DNA of 64,000 bases from Clostridium sulfidigenes (GTDB taxonomy: Bacteria > Bacillota > Clostridia > Clostridiales > Clostridiaceae): the NCBI RefSeq assembly GCF_000732635.1, contig NZ_JPMD01000013.1, forward strand, positions 1 through 64,000, given 5' to 3'. How positions within the stretch are numbered: position 1 is the first letter of the stretch; each line of letters opens with the position of its first letter. A model generated the notes under the pieces. It saw nothing but the letters and a program-made list of their open reading frames with translations. It did no database searches and was not told the origin of the DNA. This document shows positions 58,074-64,000 of the stretch, piece by piece. The position numbers and the translations under genes were made by a program.

Positions 58074-58092
58074 TGGTGGAGGCGAGACACCA
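58074..58092. repeat. TGGTGGAGGCGAG motif resembling a tmRNA 3' end; second partial copy at 54949
   Basis: On the minus strand it reads CTCGCCTCCACCA, which from memory equals the last bases of many tmRNAs (ssrA). A shorter copy, ATGGTGGAG, lies at 54949-54957. Each abuts a terminator hairpin. No tmRNA body is present, so it may be a repeat, an old attachment-site scar or chance. Confidence 0.35.
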
Positions 58093-58130
58093 ACATTAAA
58101 TTCAAAATTTATTTACATATTAATTTAAAA

Positions 58131-59045
58131 TTAATATAGATTTATTAGCCCAAAATCTTTGAAAATCCTGGCTCTTTTCACAGCTATGTAGCAAGTCCAA
58201 ATTTTAGTAACATTTCTAGCTACTTCAATATCTACTCCCCAAGAAAAATTAGGTTGCCAAAAACCTTCTTCCTTCAATGTATTAATCCAAAAAGAAAAAT
58301 TCTTTTCTATAAAAGCTTCAACTAACTTATACCATTGCGACTCAGGTGAAGTTACTAAATCTAAAGGTTGTGATACATATTCCATCCATTTAGTCTCATC
58401 TATACAAAGACAGTCTAATATTCTTCTTTCCATAGACCTTATAGTTACATCACTAATTAAGTTTGAATTTAGTTCTTTTAAAACTATAAATAGTCTTTGT
58501 AAGCAATAACAATCATGGTCAGAACACTCTTCATTACTATTTAAAAACTCTATACATCTAGCTGCAATTTTATTACCTATCTCCTTTTGAACAGCATTAC
58601 CATACTTGATAAAAGCTGAGGCAACAACAGCACAAGGGTTAGGAGTAAATTTTGTATCTGGAGCATATATCCACCATGGTGCATGGGGAAAGTTTTCAAC
58701 TTCCTTTGGAACCTTCTCCCAGAATGATGGCGTATCTTCAATGGTTTTTTCAAAATAATTTAATAAATTTCCAAACCAAGGCTCCTCACAATTAAGGTCA
58801 TAATCATATGCAATAAAAATGGCCTCAGTAGATGCTATACTTGTTGATGATGGTAATAGCATATCAGCTTCTAATCCCTTTCCAAAACCACCATCCTCAT
58901 TTTGATATTTTATTAGTTCTGATACTATATCCTCTTTACTACCCTTATTAAAAGTATAATTCCATTTTACTTTTTCAATATCTCTACCATTACTAAATAT
59001 ATGCTCCTCTATATTTTTAAATTGGCTCATCTTTAACTTTTCCAT
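58131..59045 (-). CDS. Terpenoid-cyclase/prenyltransferase alpha-toroid fold protein
   Basis: 304 aa, no signal or membrane helix. It shows repeat motifs of the alpha-alpha toroid family: IKYQNEDGGFGKGLEADML (QxxDGGF type), SSTSIASTEAIFIAYDY, and a C-terminal NFSWGVDIEVARNVTKIW. The DxDD catalytic motif of squalene-hopene cyclases is not seen, so enzymatic cyclisation is doubtful. I chose ATG at 59045, 4 nt after GAGGTG. The function is unknown. Confidence 0.65.
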   Translation of the reverse strand: MEKLKMSQFKNIEEHIFSNGRDIEKVKWNYTFNKGSKEDIVSELIKYQNEDGGFGKGLEADMLLPSSTSIASTEAIFIAYDYDLNCEEPWFGNLLNYFEKTIEDTPSFWEKVPKEVENFPHAPWWIYAPDTKFTPNPCAVVASAFIKYGNAVQKEIGNKIAARCIEFLNSNEECSDHDCYCLQRLFIVLKELNSNLISDVTIRSMERRILDCLCIDETKWMEYVSQPLDLVTSPESQWYKLVEAFIEKNFSFWINTLKEEGFWQPNFSWGVDIEVARNVTKIWTCYIAVKRARIFKDFGLINLY

Positions 59046-59408
59046 AGTACACCTCACAAACTTTATTTAATAGCTCTTTCATTCCACCACTTCATAATAA
59101 TTTATTTTTATTTTTGTTAATAATCGTACTAATATTATAACATTATTTCTAATATTTAGGATAAACTTTATCTATTAAAATCTTTAATAGATAAAGTTCA
59201 TAAAAAGTGTTAGTGTGCTTAATTTATTACTAGAATTAAATGTAATTAAGTGTTAATATATTCATATAATTTACAAATAGCATATGTTGAATTGTACTAA
59301 CTACATTACAAATACTATTTAGTTATAAATGAAAGGAGTATAAAATTTTATCTATTTTAAGATTAAACAAAGGTTATACTTACTAATAATTTTGGGGAGG
59401 GATTAATT
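59046..59408. other. Divergent intergenic region with a perfect 16-bp hairpin
   Basis: AACTTTATCTATTAAA (59164-59179) pairs with TTTAATAGATAAAGTT (59183-59198), 3-nt loop. No T-tract follows, so it may be an operator or leader structure between the divergent toroid and M28 peptidase genes. No ORF with a ribosome site is supported here. Confidence 0.5.
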
Positions 59409-60740
59409 TTGAAAGGCATAAAAAAAATAATATGTATATGTTGCTCTTTAATTGTTATAACATCACTTGTGGGTTGTAATGGTGTTAAAGACAAGTCCTC
59501 TAGCTTAAGTGATATAACTAGCATAAAATTCAAAGATTTTTCAAAGGATATTTCTGAAGATAGGATATATAGCACTATAGAGAAACTTTCAGCAAAGGAT
59601 GATGCTAGAATAACCGGGTTTGATGGAGAAAAGGATGCAGCATCATATATTTCTAAAGAGTTTAAAGACATGGGACTTAGTGTTGATGAACAAGAGTTTC
59701 CTGTAACCGCATTTAAATGTAATGATGTAGAAGTAAAAATAGATATACCTGAAAGTAAAGTTGTTGAATCTAAGGCTTTAACCTTTAGTAAAGAGACTCC
59801 AAAGGAAGGCTTAACTTCAGAAGTCGTTAATGGATATATGGGAACACAAACTGATTTGGAAAAAGCTAAAGTAAAAGATAAACTTGTTATTATTCAACGT
59901 GGTGGTGATACATTTAAAAATAAAACTGAAAGAGCTACTGCAATGGGTGCTGTAGGTGTTATATTTTTTGATCCTAATAGTGAAGAACCTCTATCCGCTA
60001 CCCTAGTTGAACCTACAAAAATACCAGCTGTTACAATATCTAAAGCTGATGCAGAATATCTTAATTCAACCATAATAACCTCAAAAAAAGGCCTTAAAGC
60101 CACACTAAAGGTTGATAGTCAGTGTATAGATAGTAAATCAAAAAATATTATTGCAACATTAAAATCTAAAAAGAAAGATGCTAAAACCTTAATAGTTGGA
60201 GCTCACTATGATGGAGTAGATACCCCAGCTGCAAATGACAATGCTTCAGGTATTTCTACTGTAATGGAATCGGCAAGGATTTTATCTAAGAAAAACCTTG
60301 ATTGTAATATTAAATTTATTGCATTTGGTGCTGAAGAAATAGGTTTAGTGGGTTCAAATTATTATGTTCAATCTTTAAATAGTGATGATTTACAAAATAC
60401 TATTGCAATGATAAATGCCGATATGGTTGGTATCGGTGATAATTTATGTGTTTACACAATGGATAGCTCTAAGGATTCTTTAACTGCAGATTTAGCAGTA
60501 AGTTGTATGAATAACTTCCAATACGATAATAGAAGAGATGAAAGTAACAGAAGTGATCATGTAGCTTTTGAAGCAGCTGGTATACCAGTGGCATATTTTG
60601 AATATGGCCCATTTGTTGACTACCATACGGATAAAGATACCGCTGATAAGATCAATAAAGAAAACTTATCTAATACATGCAACGTAATCACATCTTTATG
60701 TAATGAAATTGGTAATAATCCAGAAAGATTCTCAAAATAA
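59409..60740 (+). CDS. M28-family lipoprotein aminopeptidase with PA domain
   Basis: 443 aa extracellular peptidase. Lipoprotein signal with LVGC (Cys23). A PA (protease-associated) domain spans about 110-230. The M28 catalytic part has zinc ligands His266 (GAHYDGVD), Asp277 (AANDNASG), Glu310 (FGAEEIGLVGS), Asp338 (INADMVG) and His406 (VDYHTDKD), all present, with Glu309 as general base. Similar to Bacillus YwaD. It should trim extracellular peptides for amino-acid fermentation. Start is TTG after GGGGAGGG. Confidence 0.92.
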   Translation: MKGIKKIICICCSLIVITSLVGCNGVKDKSSSLSDITSIKFKDFSKDISEDRIYSTIEKLSAKDDARITGFDGEKDAASYISKEFKDMGLSVDEQEFPVTAFKCNDVEVKIDIPESKVVESKALTFSKETPKEGLTSEVVNGYMGTQTDLEKAKVKDKLVIIQRGGDTFKNKTERATAMGAVGVIFFDPNSEEPLSATLVEPTKIPAVTISKADAEYLNSTIITSKKGLKATLKVDSQCIDSKSKNIIATLKSKKKDAKTLIVGAHYDGVDTPAANDNASGISTVMESARILSKKNLDCNIKFIAFGAEEIGLVGSNYYVQSLNSDDLQNTIAMINADMVGIGDNLCVYTMDSSKDSLTADLAVSCMNNFQYDNRRDESNRSDHVAFEAAGIPVAYFEYGPFVDYHTDKDTADKINKENLSNTCNVITSLCNEIGNNPERFSK

Positions 60741-60874
60741 TAACTAAAAATAAAATCTTAAATCTTATATAAAAAAGAACTTAAGTAACATAATACTTCT
60801 AATGTACTATTATTCCTATGGATAATAATGAACAAGCAAATATAATTGTAGTGGATACCTTTCTCTAATAAAGT

Positions 60875-60914
60875 AAGGCTCTATAAAATTAAAAAATTAA
60901 TTTTATAGAGCCTT
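60875..60914. terminator. Bidirectional terminator between M28 peptidase and degV genes
   Basis: 18-bp stem: 60875-60892 with 60897-60914 (GGCTCTATAAAATTAA core), 4-nt A loop, plus-strand tail ATTTTTA. It lies directly before the DegV stop. Confidence 0.85.
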
Positions 60915-60918
60915 ATTT

Positions 60919-61782
60919 TTATTTAGAACTAACCTTTTCAAATCCTGCTATTCCAATAGCTCCTGGACCACTATGAGATGTAATTACACATCCTGCTTGA
61001 ATCCATATAATCTTTCTAAATCCCTCTTCTTTAGCAATTCCCTCCATGTTATGTTTTATAGATTCATCAAGACCCAAAGAATAAATAAGATATAATTGTT
61101 CTTTATCAAAATTGTATCTCTTAATATATTCTTTCATATACTTATCAGCAACACTAACCATTTTCCCACGAAACTTTTGTGTTGAAATTAACTTTCCATC
61201 TATAATTTCAATGAGGGGTTTTATTTGTAGTAAAGTCCCTCCCAAGTATGCAGCATTGGATACACGCCCTCCAGCTCTCAGATATGCAAGATCACCAGGG
61301 ATAAAAGATACCCTAGCTCTTGCCACGTAATCCTGAATTTCTTCAATTAAATTAGTTATCATTATATTTGGATGTTTTTCTATGATTTCAGCTGCTCTTA
61401 AAACAATTGCTCCTTGACCACCAGTGACATTTAAAGAATCAACATGATAAATATCTCCCATTCCTTCTGAAGCAATAAGTGCATTTTGGTAAGCACAAGA
61501 GGCTTTAGATGTATATCCAATATGAAGAATAATACAACCCGGATTTTCATCTTTTATTTTTTTAAATAAAAGATGAAATTCTTCTGGATTTGTTGCTGAA
61601 GTTGATGGTATTTTTTTAGTTTTTTTATAATAATCATAGACTTCTGTTACAGGTATTGAACCATCTAAATAAGATGAGTCTCCCATTATCACGTGCATGG
61701 GGATAACCTGAATATTATGTACTGTGGCTAAATCTAATGGAATATCTGCCCCGCTCTCTGCTAAAATAATTATTTTTTTCAC
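60919..61782 (-). CDS. DegV-family fatty-acid-binding protein
   Basis: 287 aa. DegV/FakB blocks: ILAESGADIPLDL near the N-terminus, PSTSATNPEEF (SQPS-type loop), VDSLNVTGGQGAIVLRAAE and YLRAGGRVSNAAYLGGTLLQIKPLIEI. FakB proteins present fatty acids to the kinase FakA for phospholipid synthesis; fakA is not in the window. Start is GTG, 7 nt after GGAGGT. The fatty acid preference is not visible. Confidence 0.9.
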   Translation of the reverse strand: MKKIIILAESGADIPLDLATVHNIQVIPMHVIMGDSSYLDGSIPVTEVYDYYKKTKKIPSTSATNPEEFHLLFKKIKDENPGCIILHIGYTSKASCAYQNALIASEGMGDIYHVDSLNVTGGQGAIVLRAAEIIEKHPNIMITNLIEEIQDYVARARVSFIPGDLAYLRAGGRVSNAAYLGGTLLQIKPLIEIIDGKLISTQKFRGKMVSVADKYMKEYIKRYNFDKEQLYLIYSLGLDESIKHNMEGIAKEEGFRKIIWIQAGCVITSHSGPGAIGIAGFEKVSSK

Positions 61783-62005
61783 AAGTTTACCTCCATAAAA
61801 TTCATAACATTTTTCATTTGTATAATTGACTGAAAAAGCTTTGTTAAATTTCTAAGATAAGGTTCTATTAATAATTTATTCGCATATTCTCAGAAATTCT
61901 ACTAAGAACTTAGATACTTATATTGCTTATATTTTACACACAATAATCCAGAAACATTCAAAATAAGCGAAACATAAAATCTTAAATCTTATAATTGACT
62001 TATCT

Positions 62006-62467
62006 TTATTTTAGCATATGCTCCCAATGAGATTTTTGTTGATTCTCTGTAATAAAATACTCATTAAGTCTATCCTCTAACATTATTTTAACCATCCTAT
62101 CAAATCCATGGGCAAGATTTAATAAATTAAGTTTATCTATATCATGCCAAAATACATGACCTTCTTCACCATGCTCTATTAAATCTCCCTGGTATGAATC
62201 AGTTTTAAAAAGAAAAACCATATACCTTTTATTATCTTCTGCCCTATACCAATCTTTAACACCGCAAATTTCTAAATTATTTACTACTAGGCCAGTTTCC
62301 TCATTAACTTCTCTGATGGCTGAATCTACAATAGACTCACCCTTTTCTACATGTCCCCCTGGAAAAGCTATGCCAGTCCAATTTCCTTTAATGCGGTTCT
62401 GAACAAGAACTTTATTATTTATTTTATCCATTATCATAACCATATTTGTTAGTTCTACATTCTCCAT
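62006..62467 (-). CDS. Nudix hydrolase (MutT-like)
   Basis: 153 aa. A complete Nudix box G-x5-E-x7-REU-x-EE-x-GU is present from Gly38 to Leu60 (GGHVEKGESIVDSAIREVNEETGL region). Such enzymes hydrolyse nucleoside diphosphates linked to another group; 8-oxo-dGTP is one possibility. RBS AGAGGTG before the ATG. It is 38 nt downstream of the radical SAM gene on the same strand, so co-transcription is possible. Confidence 0.9.
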   Translation of the reverse strand: MENVELTNMVMIMDKINNKVLVQNRIKGNWTGIAFPGGHVEKGESIVDSAIREVNEETGLVVNNLEICGVKDWYRAEDNKRYMVFLFKTDSYQGDLIEHGEEGHVFWHDIDKLNLLNLAHGFDRMVKIMLEDRLNEYFITENQQKSHWEHMLK

Positions 62468-62505
62468 ATATTACACCTCTTAAGTACAATTTATATTTTT
62501 TTGTT

Positions 62506-63594
62506 TTATATCAAAAGCTTTTTTACTTCTTCTTCTTTTTCAAACAATACACATCCACCCTTATGTTCACCAAGAAGCATTTCTTCTGCACTTAATTTTT
62601 TAAATAAAGGTGATTGTAATGCATCTAACAAGCTAGAATTTTTTAAACTTGTATCTGAAAAAGGTGAAAATGGACATGGCTCTACTCCTCCACTTGTGTT
62701 AATATGAAAGAAACCTCTTCCAGCAGCAAGACATCCTCCTGAATGTTTTTCATCTCCTGGAAAAGAAATAAAAATCATATCTTCATAAATTTCTCTAAGA
62801 CGAGCTTGTTCACTTTCAAGATAGTTCCTTTCTTTATCAGTTGGTGCTAAATCTTTAGTTGAAGCAACTACTGGTACATATTCTACAAAAATTACTAACT
62901 TGCAACCTCTGTTATATAATTCTGCTATAAACTCTTTACTAGCCACATTATAGATATTTTCTGTGGTAACAGTTATAGAAGTTCCATATAATATTCCTTT
63001 AGATTTAAGTGAATCTATTTTATTTATGAGAAGTTCATAGGTTCCTTTACCACGTCTAGCATCAGTTTTGTTCTCATCACCTTCAATACTAATAACAGGC
63101 ACAAGATTTCTATTAGCATCGAATAGCTTAATATATTCTTCATCTAGGATAGTCCCATTTGTGAATATAGGAAAAATAATTTCTTTAATTTGAGACGCTT
63201 TTTCTATAACATCCTTTCTCATTAAAGGTTCTCCGCCAGCTAGTAATATAAAAGAAATTCCAAGTTCTTTCCCCTGTTTAAATATATCTTCCCATTGATC
63301 ACTTGTCATTTGATCTTTATTTGACTTTTTACCACAGGTATTATTGGCTCTTGCATAACACCCTTTACAAAAGAGATTACAGCTACTAGTGATGCTTGAG
63401 ATTAGGAAAGGTGGAATATGTTGTCCTTTTTCTTCAAAGGTTTTTCTTTTTTTAGCAGCTTTTTTGCTTTCTAAAATATATTTCATAATGAATTTTGCCT
63501 CTTTGGGATTTTGAAAAGAAGCCTTCATTGCACCCTTTACAATGCTTTCTACCCCTTCATTTAAATAGTTAACTAAACTAAACTCTGTACCCAT
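62506..63594 (-). CDS. Radical SAM protein with SPASM-like C-terminus
   Basis: 362 aa. The [4Fe-4S]-SAM motif CNLFCKGC supplies Cys72, Cys76 and Cys79. LLAGGEPLMRKDVI is the GGE SAM-binding motif. C-terminal cysteines (GGCLAAGRGFFHINTSGGVEPCPFSPFSD, and KGGCVLFE at the end) suggest an auxiliary cluster region. Family members include peptide-modifying enzymes and coenzyme builders, but no precursor-peptide gene is adjacent. The substrate is unknown. Confidence 0.85.
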   Translation of the reverse strand: MGTEFSLVNYLNEGVESIVKGAMKASFQNPKEAKFIMKYILESKKAAKKRKTFEEKGQHIPPFLISSITSSCNLFCKGCYARANNTCGKKSNKDQMTSDQWEDIFKQGKELGISFILLAGGEPLMRKDVIEKASQIKEIIFPIFTNGTILDEEYIKLFDANRNLVPVISIEGDENKTDARRGKGTYELLINKIDSLKSKGILYGTSITVTTENIYNVASKEFIAELYNRGCKLVIFVEYVPVVASTKDLAPTDKERNYLESEQARLREIYEDMIFISFPGDEKHSGGCLAAGRGFFHINTSGGVEPCPFSPFSDTSLKNSSLLDALQSPLFKKLSAEEMLLGEHKGGCVLFEKEEEVKKLLI

Positions 63595-63814
63595 TTTAAT
63601 GACATCTCCCTATAAATTATTTATTTAATTTACTTTATATCAATATCAAGTATTCTTTAATATTCACAGTTCACCTTACTTTTGGTATTATAAATTCTAT
63701 TTAAATACATTATATCATTATATAGTAAAATCCATATCGTATAATTATGTTATAATATAAGAATTGATGAAATTATTTACACTTTAACTATGATAATTTA
63801 AATGTGAGGTAAAT

Positions 63815-64000
63815 ATGAGTACTATAACTAAAACAGATATAGTTAATACACCAGTAAGTATTAACTTTAAGACTATTGATATGGATACAAATGATAAAAA
63901 TATAATTAAAGATGAGATTATTAAAGCTAGTGAAACTGGTTTAGTAAATAGCTTAATCCATTCAAATTTAGCTTTAACACCAAAGTTAATAGTAAATGAC
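63815..64000 (+). CDS. Start of a gene cut by the window edge (unidentified)
   Basis: The first 62 codons: begins MSTITKTDIVNT and runs off the end without a stop. RBS GAGGT lies 4 nt before the ATG. The SLIHSNLALTPKLIVND segment recalls the N-terminus of PLD-like/DEAD-box helicase proteins, but that is memory and weak. It is divergent from the radical SAM gene. Confidence 0.5.
   Translation, partial: MSTITKTDIVNTPVSINFKTIDMDTNDKNIIKDEIIKASETGLVNSLIHSNLALTPKLIVND

Noticed and set aside
1-64000. CRISPR arrays, tRNA/rRNA genes, insertion sequences, prophage
   Set aside because: I saw no evenly spaced direct repeats of 25-40 bp, no cloverleaf with a TTCGA-type arm, and no transposase, integrase or phage structural proteins.

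Overview
The window is AT-rich DNA from a low-GC Gram-positive anaerobe, most likely Clostridium sensu stricto (Clostridiaceae). The case rests on very AT-biased codon use, AGGAGG-type ribosome binding sites, frequent TTG/GTG starts, a selenocysteine-dependent betaine reductase (Stickland metabolism), an LPXTG-anchored surface nucleotidase and two-component/FtsX-type ABC modules. I cannot name the species. The content looks chromosomal: I see no transposase, integrase, phage structural gene, CRISPR array, tRNA or rRNA.

Layout. 0.5-10.4 kb: surface 5'-nucleotidase, heterodimeric ABC exporter, DUF503 (YlxP-like) protein, MATE exporter, SLC13/ArsB-like permease, ferritin. 10.5-19.2 kb: pyruvate carboxylase, small hemerythrin-like protein, flavin amine oxidase, L,D-transpeptidase, monofunctional peptidoglycan glycosyltransferase. 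19.5-24.6 kb: glycerate module (GntP permease, glycerate kinase, CdaR-type regulator) and a methyltransferase. 24.7-29.9 kb: betaine module (grdI, selenoprotein grdH, BCCT transporter) with a divergent TetR regulator and an operator-like palindrome between them. 30-38 kb: cold shock protein, M16C metallopeptidase, an unannotated short gene with its own promoter and terminator, MscL fused to a zinc ribbon, a DUF438/hemerythrin/PAS protein behind a Crp/Fnr-type site, and a second MATE exporter with a long leader. 38.4-43.3 kb: two GNAT acetyltransferases and a Fur-box-controlled ferric iron ABC transporter (fbpABC). 43.5-54.2 kb: two separate two-component/ABC modules of the antimicrobial-peptide or cell-envelope-stress type, with an orphan gene between them. 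54.3-64 kb: cupin (DUF985), small membrane protein, proB with frameshifted proA, an alpha-toroid protein, M28 lipoprotein peptidase, DegV, Nudix hydrolase, radical SAM protein, and the start of a gene cut by the window edge.

How the parts work together. Betaine is probably imported by the BCCT protein and reduced by betaine reductase (component B is encoded here; components A and C and the Sec machinery must lie elsewhere). Glycerate is imported and phosphorylated under CdaR control. Iron is taken up by FbpABC and stored in ferritin. Oxygen/NO handling is suggested by two hemerythrin-type proteins. Several exporters and two sensor/ABC modules suggest defence against antibiotics or peptides.

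The most interesting observations are: (1) the in-frame UGA (selenocysteine) of grdH with a compact SECIS-like hairpin, which splits the gene in naive ORF calls; (2) a short gene at 33612-33683 with a consensus promoter, strong Shine-Dalgarno and terminator, whose ribosome site can pair with its own 3' end; (3) the A8-run frameshift in proA; (4) several well-placed operator candidates (TetR, Fur, Crp/Fnr, OmpR-type direct repeats, a nested palindrome in the glycerate module).
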